64,000 bases of DNA, from contig CAZVQW010000011.1 of the NCBI GenBank assembly GCA_964629475.1, positions 41,930-105,929 of the forward strand, written 5' to 3'. Under the pieces are notes generated by a model. That model saw nothing but the letters and a program-made list of their open reading frames with translations. It did no database searches and had not been told where the DNA came from. The translations under genes were made by a program, and so were the position numbers. Positions within the stretch are counted from its first letter, which is position 1, and each line of letters opens with the position of its first letter. Positions 16,369 through 25,811 of this stretch are shown here, piece by piece. This stretch comes from SMWD01 sp964629475 (GTDB lineage: Bacteria; Pseudomonadota; Gammaproteobacteria; Steroidobacterales; GCA-2729495).

Positions 16369-18603
16369 TCAGTACAGCTCAGCCGGGTCGACATCGACCG
16401 ACCATCTGGCTTTGCGGGCGGATTTCAGGTCGTCGAGGGCGGGTCGCCATTCGCTGAGAAACTGCTGTAGCTGTCCCCGGGTGTCTGCCTGGATCAGCAA
16501 TTGTCCGCGATAGCGGCCGGCGCGGCGTTCCATCGGGGCGGCCGCCGGGCCGAGCCAGCGGATGCCGGTGAACCGGCCGGCGTTGATGAGTTGCAATGCC
16601 AGGTTGCGGGCCTCGTCGAGGAAGTCGAACGCGTTGTGCCGCTTTGTGGCTTCGGCGCGTGTCAGCGCGAGGCAGGAATAGGGTGGCCAACCGGCTGACT
16701 TGCGCTCTGCCATCGCCTGGACCGCGAATCGATCGTAGCCTTCCGCAACGAGGGTCATCAGCAGCGGATGATCGGGGAACAGCGTCTGGATATATACCTC
16801 GCCCGGTCGGTCGCCACGACCGGCACGTCCGGCGACCTGGATGAACGACTGGGCGAATCGTTCGCTGCTGCGAAAATCGGTGCCGAATAATCCCTGGTCG
16901 GCGTCGATGATGGCGACCATTGTGACGTTTGGAAAATCATGTCCCTTGGTCAGCATTTGTGTGCCGAGCAGGATGCGCGCTTCACCGCTGCGCACGAGTT
17001 CGAGTCGGCGTTCGATCTCACCCTTGCGCCGTGTCGTGTCCCGGTCGATGCGCACGATGTTGTATTGCCCGAACAAATCCTGCAGCGCCTGTTCGAGCCG
17101 TTCCGTGCCCTGCCCCACCGGCAGCAGATCGGGAGCGTGGCATTCCGCACATTCATTCGGCACGGCGTGTTCGACGCCGCAATGGTGGCAAATCAGGCGT
17201 GCGCGGTGCTGGTGAAATACGAGCCGGGCGTCGCAGCGCCGGCATTCGACGAGCTGGCCGCAGCTGGTACACATCATGCTCGGTGCGAAGCCGCGGCGAT
17301 TCAGGTACAAGAGCACCTGGCCGTCCGCGTCGAGGTGGCGGGCAATTGCGATGCGCAGCGGTTCGGTCAGACCATCCTTGCAAGGCTGTACGCGCAGATC
17401 GATCAATCTGACCTCGGGCTGTCGTGCGCTGCCGGGGCGCTCCGGCAGAAGCAGTTTGGAGTAACGGCCTGCATTGACGTTCTCAAGTGATTCGAACGAT
17501 GGTGTTGCCGAGCCCAGTACGATCGGACTGTCGAGTTGGCGTGCACGCCAGACCGCCAGATCGCGGGCCGAGTAGCGGAAGCCGTCCTGCTGCTTTAGCG
17601 AAGTGTCATGTTCTTCGTCGATGATGATCAATCCGGGATTTGGCAACGGGGTAAAGATCGCCGAGCGTGTGCCGATAATGACGCCGGCGCTGCCGTCACG
17701 TGCTGCGCGCCACGCAGCGAGTCGTTCCGTCTCGTTTAGTCCGGAATGCAGGACCGCGATGCCGGTGTTCAGGCGGCGACGAAACCGATCGACAAGTTGC
17801 GGCGTCAGGCCGATCTCGGGAACCAGCAACAGGCTTTGCCGGCCATGTTCCAGTTCGCGTTCGATGCAGCGCAGATAGACTTCGGTTTTGCCGCTGCCGG
17901 TCACGCCTTCGAGCAGAAACGCGGCAAATCCGCTCGCAGCCATGATCGTGTCTATGGCGGCACGCTGAGCATCGGTCGGAGTCGGTGGAAGCTCGATGCA
18001 TTGACTGTTAGCGGGGCCGGTTATTGCAAGGGGACTGATCTGTCGTTGAGACTGATCGAGTAATTTTTTTTCAATGAGTTTGGCGGCGGCCGCTCGCCAT
18101 GTCGTACCGGCGGCTGACAGCACAGTATCGCCGGCACCATCGGGTGTCTCCCGTGCCAGTTCGATAATGCGGGCCTGGACCGGTGCCCGCCTGGCTAGTG
18201 CCTTTGTATCGACATTTCGGCCTTGCTCGGTTGCTCGCCAGATACTTTCGGTTGCATTAACGGCGCCACCTTTGCGCAGCAATGCGGGCAATGCCGTGGA
18301 CATCACTTCACCGGGCGCGTATCGGTAATAATCGGCCGCCCATTCGAGTAAGGCCATGATCGATTCATCAAGCAGTGGTTCGGCATCGATGACGCGAATT
18401 GCTGTACGCAGTTTCGCTGCCGGTATTGCCGATGACTCTGTAACGGTAACGATGATGCCGATGCGGGTTTGTTTACCGAACGGCACGACGATGCGCTTCC
18501 CTCGAACTGGTACCTGTCCATCGGCACCCTGATCAGGGCAACGATAATCGAACAGTCGCAACAAAGGAGTGGCCAGGCCGATGCGCAGAATGTTTCCGGT
18601 CAC
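16369..18603 (-). CDS. priA: Primosomal replication restart helicase PriA
   Basis: Rebuilds replication forks away from the origin. From GTG 18603 the protein has 744 residues: N-terminal DNA-binding domain (LATPLLRLFDY), helicase Walker A LEGVTGSGKTEVYL, DEEH box IIIDEEHD, a zinc-binding insert with CTSCGQLVECRRC and CHHCG followed by CAEC, and motif VAGRAGRGDRPG. I prefer GTG 18603 because family members begin close to the ILRIGLATPLLRLFDY segment. An ATG at 18672 would add 23 residues encoded by the DnaA-box region. Confidence 0.95.
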   Translation of the reverse strand: MTGNILRIGLATPLLRLFDYRCPDQGADGQVPVRGKRIVVPFGKQTRIGIIVTVTESSAIPAAKLRTAIRVIDAEPLLDESIMALLEWAADYYRYAPGEVMSTALPALLRKGGAVNATESIWRATEQGRNVDTKALARRAPVQARIIELARETPDGAGDTVLSAAGTTWRAAAAKLIEKKLLDQSQRQISPLAITGPANSQCIELPPTPTDAQRAAIDTIMAASGFAAFLLEGVTGSGKTEVYLRCIERELEHGRQSLLLVPEIGLTPQLVDRFRRRLNTGIAVLHSGLNETERLAAWRAARDGSAGVIIGTRSAIFTPLPNPGLIIIDEEHDTSLKQQDGFRYSARDLAVWRARQLDSPIVLGSATPSFESLENVNAGRYSKLLLPERPGSARQPEVRLIDLRVQPCKDGLTEPLRIAIARHLDADGQVLLYLNRRGFAPSMMCTSCGQLVECRRCDARLVFHQHRARLICHHCGVEHAVPNECAECHAPDLLPVGQGTERLEQALQDLFGQYNIVRIDRDTTRRKGEIERRLELVRSGEARILLGTQMLTKGHDFPNVTMVAIIDADQGLFGTDFRSSERFAQSFIQVAGRAGRGDRPGEVYIQTLFPDHPLLMTLVAEGYDRFAVQAMAERKSAGWPPYSCLALTRAEATKRHNAFDFLDEARNLALQLINAGRFTGIRWLGPAAAPMERRAGRYRGQLLIQADTRGQLQQFLSEWRPALDDLKSARKARWSVDVDPAELY

Positions 18604-18618
18604 GCCCCCGGCTCCGAG

Positions 18619-18825
18619 TTTTCCACAAAACCTGTGGATAAATCTGTGGAAATCGCGCCCGATCGAGGCCAAATCGTGTATCGGGCGTTCCGGTGATTCA
18701 ATCTGATTAAAAATTGATCGATATTATGAATCTTATGGAAAAACATAGGGTTATTTTTCTTTTGTAAGCTACTGCACGGCAAAAGTTCTCTAAGGCCATG
18801 CCATTTATTGAATCCTTGTGCATAA
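18619..18825. other. DnaA-box cluster upstream of priA (possible origin or DnaA-regulated region)
   Basis: Three matches to TTWTNCACA: TTTTCCACA at 18619-18627 (+), TTATCCACA at 18633-18641 (-, perfect) and TTATGCACA at 18817-18825 (-), plus a near match ATTTCCACA at 18645-18653 (-). Three of these are packed in 35 bases. Between the last two is an AT-rich stretch (about 18690-18770) with GATC sites, as expected of an unwinding element. No dnaA, rpmH or gidA gene is in the window. It could equally be a DnaA-regulated priA promoter. Confidence 0.4.
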
Positions 18826-19147
18826 CTGACGGTCTCAACCAGTGAACGTTGCCGGTCGGCGGCAGAAAATTCGATGGCTGGTCGTTTTATAGCAGATCAG
18901 GCGTGCTTTGCGCGGGTGGTTGCAGCCAGCGCCAGCGGCTTGAATACTGGCGTAAAACGACAAAAGCCCCGGGACGGGGCTTTTGGATTGATTTGAAACG
19001 GTACAGATGCGCCCACACCTAGCTCGAAAACGAGACTTTTATTGTTGCAGACGCACCCGTAACCGAACCACGATTATAGCGAAACCCGGGTACGATTCCT
19101 TGATCGGGTTCTCACTTCCATGATGGCTACCGCTGCAGATATACCGG
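18826..19147. other. Gene-free stretch between priA and pntB
   Basis: No convincing reading frame, tRNA or other RNA was seen here apart from the hairpin terminator at 18961-18985. Confidence 0.6.
18961..18985 (-). terminator. Terminator downstream of pntB
   Basis: Perfect 11-bp stem CAAAAGCCCCG with a three-base loop, its A/T ends giving a T-run on either strand. It lies about 160 bases past the pntB stop, so it most likely ends the pntA-pntB transcript. Confidence 0.75.
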
Positions 19148-20560
19148 CTACAGGTCGCCGAGTACATCGTCCAGGCTTTCTCGCGCATCGCCGAACAGCA
19201 TCCGTGTATTGTCGAGGAAGAACAACGGGTTTTGCACGCCGGCGTAACCGGTCGCCATGCTGCGTTTGAGTACGATCGTCGTACCGCCCTTCCAGCATTC
19301 GAGCACCGGCATGCCGGCGATCGGGCTATTGGGATCGGTCAGTGCGGACGGGTTGACGATGTCGTTGGCGCCGATGATGATGGACACGTCGACGTCCGGG
19401 AAATCATCGTTGATCTCATCCATCTCGAACACGATGTCGTATGGTACTTTTGCCTCGGCCAGCAATACGTTCATGTGACCGGGCATGCGGCCGGCGACCG
19501 GGTGGATGCCGAAACGTACGTTCACGCCATCATCGCGCAGTTTGCGCGTGATCTCGTGCACGATGTGCTGCGCCTGGGCGACGGCCATGCCGTAACCCGG
19601 GATGATCATGACTTCCTTCGCATTCTTGAGCAGTTCGGCTGTCTCGGTCGTGTCGATCGGCACGACCTCGCCCTGATCCACATCACCTCCGGCACTCGCA
19701 CCGCTCGTCGTGCCGAAACCGCCGGCGATGACGGATATGAAGTTGCGGTTCATTGCCCGACACATGATGTAACTGAGGATCGCGCCGGAACTACCGACCA
19801 GCGCGCCGGTTACGATCAGCAGGTCATTGCTTAGCATGAAACCGGTCGCCGCTGCAGCCCAGCCCGAATAACTGTTCAACATCGACACGACGACCGGCAT
19901 GTCGGCGCCGCCGATGGCCATGACCATGTGAATGCCGAACAGCAACGCGATGACCGTCATGATCAGCAGGCTCACCATGCCGCCGCCGTCGGCCGATTGT
20001 GCAACAAATAGCTGGCCGATCCAGATTGCTGCGATGAGCAGGCCGAGATTCATCCAGTGCCGTGCCGGCAGGATCATCGGGTTGCCACTGATCTTGCCGC
20101 TGAGTTTGCCGAATGCGATGACTGAGCCGGAGAAGGTGACGGCACCGATCAGGACACCGATATAAATTTCAATGTCATGGATCGTCTGCTCGACACCGAC
20201 GAAATGAATGTCCGGATCTCCGAAGCTCGCGTAGCCGACGAATACAGCCGCCACACCGACGAGGCTGTGCAGGATCGCGACAAGTTCGGGCATCTGCGTC
20301 ATCTGCACGCGTTTTGCGAGCACGAGACCGATTGCGCCGCCGATGACCAGCGCGCCGATCAGCAGCGTGTAGTTGTCGGTCACTTCCCAGATGATCGTCG
20401 CGAGCAGTGCGATGCCCATACCGACCATGCCGAACAGGTTACCGCGCCGCGCCGTTTCCGGGTGGCTGAGCCCGCCGAGGGCGAGAATGAATAAAATCGT
20501 GGCGCCGATGTAGGCGGCTGTGACCATCTGGCTTGATCCGTCGGAAACAAGGTGTTCCAT
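19148..20560 (-). CDS. pntB: NAD(P) transhydrogenase beta subunit
   Basis: Proton-translocating transhydrogenase subunit carrying the membrane domain and the NADP-binding domain. The 470-residue protein has about eight or nine hydrophobic segments in its first 260 residues, then a Rossmann domain with IIPGYGMAVAQAQH, GIHPVAGRMPGHMNVLLAEA and IIGANDIVNPSA. I start at ATG 20560 (MEHLVSDG), preceded by AAAGGAGT at good spacing; the longer frame adds 27 unsupported residues. Follows pntA by 13 bases. Confidence 0.96.
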   Translation of the reverse strand: MEHLVSDGSSQMVTAAYIGATILFILALGGLSHPETARRGNLFGMVGMGIALLATIIWEVTDNYTLLIGALVIGGAIGLVLAKRVQMTQMPELVAILHSLVGVAAVFVGYASFGDPDIHFVGVEQTIHDIEIYIGVLIGAVTFSGSVIAFGKLSGKISGNPMILPARHWMNLGLLIAAIWIGQLFVAQSADGGGMVSLLIMTVIALLFGIHMVMAIGGADMPVVVSMLNSYSGWAAAATGFMLSNDLLIVTGALVGSSGAILSYIMCRAMNRNFISVIAGGFGTTSGASAGGDVDQGEVVPIDTTETAELLKNAKEVMIIPGYGMAVAQAQHIVHEITRKLRDDGVNVRFGIHPVAGRMPGHMNVLLAEAKVPYDIVFEMDEINDDFPDVDVSIIIGANDIVNPSALTDPNSPIAGMPVLECWKGGTTIVLKRSMATGYAGVQNPLFFLDNTRMLFGDARESLDDVLGDL

Positions 20561-20573
20561 CGTGATGACTCCT

Positions 20574-22130
20574 TTATTTCCTGAACATGTCGAGCATGCG
20601 ACGCGTGACCGCGAAGCCGCCGAATATATTAATGCTGGCAATCAGCACCGTGACACCGGCGATTAACGTGATCCACGTTTCGCCGGAACTGATTTGCAGC
20701 AGCGCGCCGATAATGATGATGCTGCTGATCGCGTTCGTGACACTCATCAGCGGCGTATGCAATGCCGCGGTGACGTTCCAGATCACCATGTAACCGACGA
20801 AGCACGCGAGTACAAATACGGTGAAGTGCGCCATGAACGACGGTGGCGCGACCTGACCGAGGCCGAACAGCGCCAGCGCGCCGAGGCCGAATGTCAGAAG
20901 AGGTCCGACGACACTCGGCTTCTTGTCTTCTGCTTGCACAGGTGCGGCGACCGGTTCTGCCTTTTTCGGCGGTGGTGCTGCAGACAGCTTGGGTGCCGGT
21001 GGCGGCCACGTGATCTGCCCGTCCTTGACAACAGTGGTGCCGCGTACGACCTCGTCTTCCATATCGACGACCAGCTCGCCGTCTTTCTCCGGACACATGT
21101 CCGTTACCATGTGGCGCAGGTTCGTGCCATACAGCTGGCTCGATTGCGCAGCCAACCGGCTCGGCAGGTCGGTGTAACCGATCAGCGTGACGTCGTGCTT
21201 GACGACCACCTGACCGGCCTCGGTCAATTTGCAGTTGCCGCCCTGTTCGGCGGCCAGATCGACGATAACGCTGCCGGGCTTCATCGACTCGACCATTTCG
21301 GCCGTAATCAGTTCGGGAGCGGGTTTACCCGGAATCAGCGCGGTCGTGACGATGATATCGACTTCCTTCGCCTGCTCGGCGAACAAGGCCATTTCAGCGG
21401 CGATGAATTCCTCGCTCATGACTTTTGCGTAGCCGCCGCTGCCCGAGCCTTCTTCTTCGAAGTCGAGCAGCAGGAATTCGCCGTCCATGCTCTCGACCTG
21501 TTCCTTGACCTCGGGCCGGGTGTCGAAGGCTCTGACGATTGCGCCCATGCTTTTGGCCGCACCGATGGCGGCGAGGCCGGCAACGCCTGCGCCGATAACC
21601 AGGACCTTGGCCGGCGGCACCTTGCCGGCGGCCGTAATCTGGCCGGTGAAGAACCGGCCGAAGTGTTGTGCCGCTTCGACGATGGCACGATAACCGGCAA
21701 TATTGGCCATCGAACTCAATGCATCGAGCTTTTGCGCGCGCGAGATGCGTGGCACGCTGTCCATCGCCAGCGCCGTGACGCCCTTGGCAGCCAGCGCATC
21801 GAGCATGGATTGATTCTGGCCGGGCCACAGGAAGCTGATCAGTACCTGGCCTTTGTGCAGCAGATCCAGCTCATCCACATTCAGGGTCGGGTGCCTCTCG
21901 GGTCCGCGCACCTTCATGATGATATCGCTGCCGGACCACAATTCTCGGGTGTCGCTGACGATCTCGACGCCGGCCTCGGCGTATGCCGAGTCGGCAAAAT
22001 TAGCTGGTTCGCCGGCGCCGGTTTCAATGGCGACGGAAAAGCCGAGCTTCTGTAGCTGGGTGGCGACATCGGGGGTCGTCGCGACCCGCCTCTCGCCGGC
22101 ATGAACTTCTCTGGGGATGCCTATTTTCAT
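20574..22130 (-). CDS. pntA: NAD(P) transhydrogenase alpha subunit
   Basis: NAD-binding subunit of the transhydrogenase that makes NADPH from NADH using the proton gradient. The 518 residues hold an alanine-dehydrogenase-like NAD domain (about 1-380, with KIGIPREVHAGERRVATTP and VLVIGAGVAGLAAIGAAKSMGA), a Pro/Ala/Lys-rich linker, and a C-terminal membrane part of about four segments. This is the E. coli-type single alpha chain, not the split PntAA/PntAB form. Start is ATG 22130 with AAGAAGG upstream. Confidence 0.96.
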   Translation of the reverse strand: MKIGIPREVHAGERRVATTPDVATQLQKLGFSVAIETGAGEPANFADSAYAEAGVEIVSDTRELWSGSDIIMKVRGPERHPTLNVDELDLLHKGQVLISFLWPGQNQSMLDALAAKGVTALAMDSVPRISRAQKLDALSSMANIAGYRAIVEAAQHFGRFFTGQITAAGKVPPAKVLVIGAGVAGLAAIGAAKSMGAIVRAFDTRPEVKEQVESMDGEFLLLDFEEEGSGSGGYAKVMSEEFIAAEMALFAEQAKEVDIIVTTALIPGKPAPELITAEMVESMKPGSVIVDLAAEQGGNCKLTEAGQVVVKHDVTLIGYTDLPSRLAAQSSQLYGTNLRHMVTDMCPEKDGELVVDMEDEVVRGTTVVKDGQITWPPPAPKLSAAPPPKKAEPVAAPVQAEDKKPSVVGPLLTFGLGALALFGLGQVAPPSFMAHFTVFVLACFVGYMVIWNVTAALHTPLMSVTNAISSIIIIGALLQISSGETWITLIAGVTVLIASINIFGGFAVTRRMLDMFRK

Positions 22131-22391
22131 ACTTTGCCTTCTTTTGGCCTTTGTTTCGGCTACGAGCGCCAACGGACGATTCGGGGCCAATGTGTTTAAT
22201 CGGGTGTGGGCTTTTTGCCCGTGAACCGCTCCGGAGTCAAGTCGGTATTACACTTACATCGGGCCGGGGCGGTCGAATCCGGTGCAATGCCGTCGCCTTT
22301 TCACAGCGGCGGCAATATTTTTTTCGCAAACTCTATGTTATACAGAGTACAGGCCGATTCGGCACTATGACCGGTTCGGCCGACCAGCGTC

Positions 22392-23045
22392 ATGTTGTTA
22401 CCTGAATCACAAGCAGATTTATCACAGCAGGTCCTGCGTACGGACGTGGCCGGCATGCCACTAGAATGGGTCGATTATCGCGATGCCGTTCGTTTGTACC
22501 ATACGGGTCAGGTCGCCTATGCGTGCGGTTCCCTGTTGTATCGCGTGCATGGCGGCTACAGCGCCCTCACGGGAGAGCGCAGCATGGTCGACGTCAACTC
22601 GATTATTGCGACGGTTGGCAGGACACCGGGCGGACCCGAATTACGCGATCGCTATGTGCCGCCTCTTAATAACAAGACGTTGTTCAAACGCGATGGCAGC
22701 CTGTGCCTGTATTGCGGCGGGCATTTCCTGTCCCGTGACCTGACTCGTGATCATATTCGCCCGGTCAGCCAGGGTGGCACCGACCAATGGCGTAATGTCG
22801 TCACGGCCTGCCGCCGTTGCAACAACCACAAGGGCGGCCGGACGCCGGAGCAGGCCGGCATGGAACTGATTGCCGTGCCGTTCACGCCGACTTATGCGGA
22901 ATACATTTATCTGAAGGGTCGCCGGGTGCTGGCCGACCAGATGGAGTTTCTGCTCGCACATATCTCCCGTTCCAGCCCGCTGCGCGCGCGGCTCGCCATC
23001 ACGCTGAAAGAAGGCATCGGTCGGCACCGCGAAACGCACGATTAA
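22392..23045 (+). CDS. HNH endonuclease family protein
   Basis: A 217-residue protein with an HNH nuclease core at about residues 115-155: Zn-binding CLYCGG, then TRDHIRPVSQGGTDQWRN (catalytic His), then CRRCNNHKGGRTPEQAG. The flanking segments (MPLEWVDYRDAVRLY, ILA-like VLADQMEFLL) match a widespread stand-alone chromosomal HNH family whose role is not known. Start ATG 22392 has no clear ribosome site; residue 22 (MPLEW) is an alternative. There is no methylase next to it, so it is not an obvious restriction system. Confidence 0.88.
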   Translation: MLLPESQADLSQQVLRTDVAGMPLEWVDYRDAVRLYHTGQVAYACGSLLYRVHGGYSALTGERSMVDVNSIIATVGRTPGGPELRDRYVPPLNNKTLFKRDGSLCLYCGGHFLSRDLTRDHIRPVSQGGTDQWRNVVTACRRCNNHKGGRTPEQAGMELIAVPFTPTYAEYIYLKGRRVLADQMEFLLAHISRSSPLRARLAITLKEGIGRHRETHD

Positions 23046-23087
23046 TCCAGTCGTGACAATCTGTCACGTGTCGTAGGAGCAGTTTTT

Positions 23088-23153
23088 GTGGGAGCGGCTT
23101 TAGCCGCGATTATCCTGGGTTGGTGTATCCATCGCGGCTAAAGCCGCTCCCAC
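23088..23153. repeat. REP-like inverted pair (after HNH gene)
   Basis: GTGGGAGCGGCTTTAGCCGCGAT and its complement around a short spacer. An outer imperfect inverted repeat (AGGAGCAGTTTTTGTG against CACAAAAAATCGCTCC) extends the structure to about 23074-23169. Confidence 0.88.
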
Positions 23154-23260
23154 ACACAAAAAATCGCTCCGGATATTTCCGCGCCTTAACCCCGTTCATC
23201 ATGATTACACGTTTATACCTGACGTGAACCAACGAAACTGGACGACGGAGGTCTGGAGCC

Positions 23261-25051
23261 ATGGACATGAATCAATTATTAAATCGAAGCCAGGCGGCGA
23301 GCACGCTTGTTGTATTGTTGCTGATGACGGCTTGTGTCGGGCCGCGGAACGAGGAATCCGCGACGTCAGAACCGCTCGACAACGAGGTCGGACAATCGGT
23401 CGCATCCAGCGAAGATCAATCATCGCTGTCCGGCGAAATGGATGTCGCCGCGGGCCGTTCGTCCCGGCCGTTGCACGAGTTGGCCATCGGTACCGAACAG
23501 AAGGGTGAGGTTCACCATCGACGGCTGGATTCGATCTCGATAACAGCCAGCAAGACAGCCGAGGGCGCCTATGCCGAGACACCCTATTCGATTCGGGTGC
23601 AGAATGAACCGCTGGATCGGGAAAACTACGCGCATGTGGATCACAATCCGGTGCGGCTCGCCAGCGAGCATCAGGTATCGACGTTTAGTATCGATGTCGA
23701 TACGGGCGCCTATTCGAACATGCGACGGTTCCTGAACGGTGGTTCACTGCCGCCGCAGGATGCGGTGCGTACCGAGGAGCTGATCAACTATTTTACCTAC
23801 GACTACCCGGCACCGCGCAGCAAAGACGTGCCGTTCTCGGTGTCGACACAGGCGACAACAGCGCCCTGGAACCTGGACAAGATCCTGCTGCTTGTCGGTA
23901 TCAAGGGTTATGACGTGCCGGCCGCGGAGCGTCCGGCTGCGAATCTCGTGTTCCTCGTCGATGTGTCCGGGTCGATGAACTCGCCGGCCAAGCTGCCGCT
24001 GCTGAAGAACGCTCTGAAGTTATTGGCGCGACAATTGACTGCAGAAGACCGGGTCTCGCTGGTCGTTTATGCCGGCTCGTCCGGTGTCGTACTCGAGCCG
24101 ACGCCCGGTAACGAACAGGCAAAAATCCTTGGTGCCCTGGAGCGGTTACAGGCCGGCGGCAGCACGAACGGCGCGAGCGGCATTCGCCTGGCCTACCGGA
24201 TGGCCGAACAGGCTTTCATCGAGGGTGGCATCAACCGCGTCATGCTGGCGACCGACGGTGATTTCAATGTCGGTACGGTCAGCTTTGAAGCACTCGTCGA
24301 TATCGTCGAGCGGCACAGAGACAATGATATTTCCCTGACGACGCTCGGTTTCGGGGCGGGAAATTACAACGATCACCTGATGGAGCGGCTTGCCGATGCC
24401 GGAAACGGCAACCATGCGTATATCGATACCTTGAACGAGGGGCGCAAGGTGCTCGTCGAGCAGATGACGGGCACGCTGCAGACGATTGCCAAAGACGTCA
24501 AGATTCAGGTCGAGTTCAATCCGGCGATTGTCGCCGAGTACCGGCTGATCGGTTATGAAAACCGGATGCTTCGTCGCGAAGACTTTAACAACGACAAGAT
24601 CGATGCCGGTGAGATCGGTGCCGGCCATACGGTTACGGCGTTGTATGAGCTCGCGCTGGTCTACAGTGAGTCACGCCTGATTGATCCGTTGCGTTATGCG
24701 GATAAGCAAGAAGCAAAACCCGATTCTGCAGGTGAACTTGCGTTCGTTCGGTTGCGTTACAAGGCGCCAGACGGAGGCAAGAGTCATTTGATCGAGCAGG
24801 CTGTGCCGATTCGTGAAATCGAGGCACTCGACGAGGCCGATACCGAGTTTCGGTTTGCTGCGGCGGTGGCGGCATTTGGCCAGTTGCTCAGAGGCGGTGA
24901 ATATATCGACAATTATGCATTCGATGACATCGTCGAACTGGCTGCCGGGGCTCGTGGAGATGATCCGTTCGGCTATCGCGGTGAGTTCCTCGGACTCGTC
25001 AGACTGGCTGACTCTCTGTCACCGCTGACGCCACGAGTGTCCCAGGAATAA
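23261..25051 (+). CDS. VWA-domain lipoprotein (YfbK family)
   Basis: A 596-residue predicted lipoprotein. A signal segment ends in LLLMTAC (Cys near residue 25; Met at -3 is unusual). A TonB-box-like stretch ISITASKTAEG lies near residues 91-101. Then come the YfbK N-terminal domain (about 125-220), a VWA domain with an intact MIDAS site LVDVSGSMNS (near 233), and the C-terminal YfbK domain (DUF3520-like). VWA domains bind protein partners through a metal ion. GGAGG lies about 11 bases upstream of ATG 23261. It is followed by a sigma factor and its membrane partner. Confidence 0.9.
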   Translation: MDMNQLLNRSQAASTLVVLLLMTACVGPRNEESATSEPLDNEVGQSVASSEDQSSLSGEMDVAAGRSSRPLHELAIGTEQKGEVHHRRLDSISITASKTAEGAYAETPYSIRVQNEPLDRENYAHVDHNPVRLASEHQVSTFSIDVDTGAYSNMRRFLNGGSLPPQDAVRTEELINYFTYDYPAPRSKDVPFSVSTQATTAPWNLDKILLLVGIKGYDVPAAERPAANLVFLVDVSGSMNSPAKLPLLKNALKLLARQLTAEDRVSLVVYAGSSGVVLEPTPGNEQAKILGALERLQAGGSTNGASGIRLAYRMAEQAFIEGGINRVMLATDGDFNVGTVSFEALVDIVERHRDNDISLTTLGFGAGNYNDHLMERLADAGNGNHAYIDTLNEGRKVLVEQMTGTLQTIAKDVKIQVEFNPAIVAEYRLIGYENRMLRREDFNNDKIDAGEIGAGHTVTALYELALVYSESRLIDPLRYADKQEAKPDSAGELAFVRLRYKAPDGGKSHLIEQAVPIREIEALDEADTEFRFAAAVAAFGQLLRGGEYIDNYAFDDIVELAAGARGDDPFGYRGEFLGLVRLADSLSPLTPRVSQE

Positions 25052-25060
25052 TGAGTACAA

Positions 25061-25131
25061 CCGTAGGAGCGGCATCTTGCCGCGATCGGTGTGCCAACCT
25101 AGGCAATCGCGGCAAGATGCCGCTCCTACGG
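25061..25131. repeat. REP-like inverted pair (after VWA gene)
   Basis: CCGTAGGAGCGGCATCTTGC continuing to CGCGAT, with its complement on the other side of a short spacer. It begins 9 bases after the VWA stop. Its arm sequence is the same as in the copy at 12121-12181. Confidence 0.88.
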
Positions 25132-25133
25132 TC

Positions 25134-25230
25134 GGGAAAAACGGGTTCGAATCGAGATTTTGGCGTTTGGAGAATTTGAGTTGAGTATTTTTTGTACCCG
25201 CAGAAACTTCGGTTCGACCCTGTTTTTCCC
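25134..25230. repeat. Imperfect inverted repeat before the sigma gene
   Basis: Arms 25134-25155 and 25209-25230 match at 19 of 22 positions, beginning GGGAAAAAC on each strand; mismatches allow G-U pairs. The enclosed region is AT-rich. The right arm ends two bases before the ATG 25233, so any leader RNA would be strongly folded at the ribosome site. Confidence 0.6.
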
Positions 25231-25232
25231 TT

Positions 25233-25811
25233 ATGCTGCCGGTCATGACGCGGGAATCCGATGACAAGGCTTTGATGGTTCGATATCGGGACGGTGAGGT
25301 TGCGTCCTTCGAGCTGCTTTACTCCCGCCACAAAGGACCGCTGTACCGGTATTTCCTGCGCCAGGGACTTGGGCCCGAGTCTTCTGCCGAGCTGACGCAG
25401 GAGGTCTGGATGAAGATCATCAGGGCGAAGGATGGTTATGAACCGAAAGCGAAATTCACGACATATCTGTACCGAGTGGCGCACAATTGTCTTGTCGATC
25501 AGTATCGGCGTTCCGCACACAAGATTGCGCAGAACAGTTCCGACGATGACGACGTGGTGACACAGCTACCCGCTTCTCCGGCAGGAAATCCGGAAACCAA
25601 TGCGATGCGCGACGAGTCGGCAAAACAATTTCACAACGCGCTGGCAAATTTGCCGGATGAACAGCGTGAGGCCTTTATACTCAAACAGGAGACCGGGCTT
25701 TCGCTGGCCGATGTTGCGGCCGTTACCGGGGTTAGTGCGGAAACGGCAAAGAGCCGTTTGCGCTACGCATTCAACAAATTACGGCAACAGTTGGATGAGG
25801 ATAACTCGTGA
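25233..25811 (+). CDS. ECF-type RNA polymerase sigma factor
   Basis: A 192-residue sigma70-family protein. Region 2 (about 25-95) has YRYFLRQGLGPESSAELTQEVW and TYLYRVAHNCLVDQYRR; region 4 (about 130-185) has LPDEQREAFILKQETGLS and VSAETAKSRLRYAFNKLRQQL. No region 3 is present, as in ECF factors. Start is ATG 25233 or 25245; neither has a clear ribosome site. Its stop overlaps the next gene (GTGA), whose product is probably its membrane regulator. Confidence 0.92.
   Translation: MLPVMTRESDDKALMVRYRDGEVASFELLYSRHKGPLYRYFLRQGLGPESSAELTQEVWMKIIRAKDGYEPKAKFTTYLYRVAHNCLVDQYRRSAHKIAQNSSDDDDVVTQLPASPAGNPETNAMRDESAKQFHNALANLPDEQREAFILKQETGLSLADVAAVTGVSAETAKSRLRYAFNKLRQQLDEDNS

Noticed and set aside
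18604..18672. Upstream ATG extension of priA (23 residues)
   Set aside because: Encodes residues with no family counterpart and overlaps the DnaA-box cluster; GTG 18603 fits the conserved N-terminus better.
20694..22055. Long open frame (453 codons) opposite pntA
   Set aside because: Antisense shadow of a strongly supported gene; rich in Arg/Gln/Asp with no recognisable domain.
22392..23045. HNH gene as part of a restriction or defence system
   Set aside because: No methylase, helicase or other defence partner nearby, and the family is a common chromosomal one.
25141..25165. GGTTCGAATC resembling the T-loop of a tRNA
   Set aside because: No acceptor, D or anticodon stems fit upstream, and the segment is explained as the left arm of an inverted repeat.
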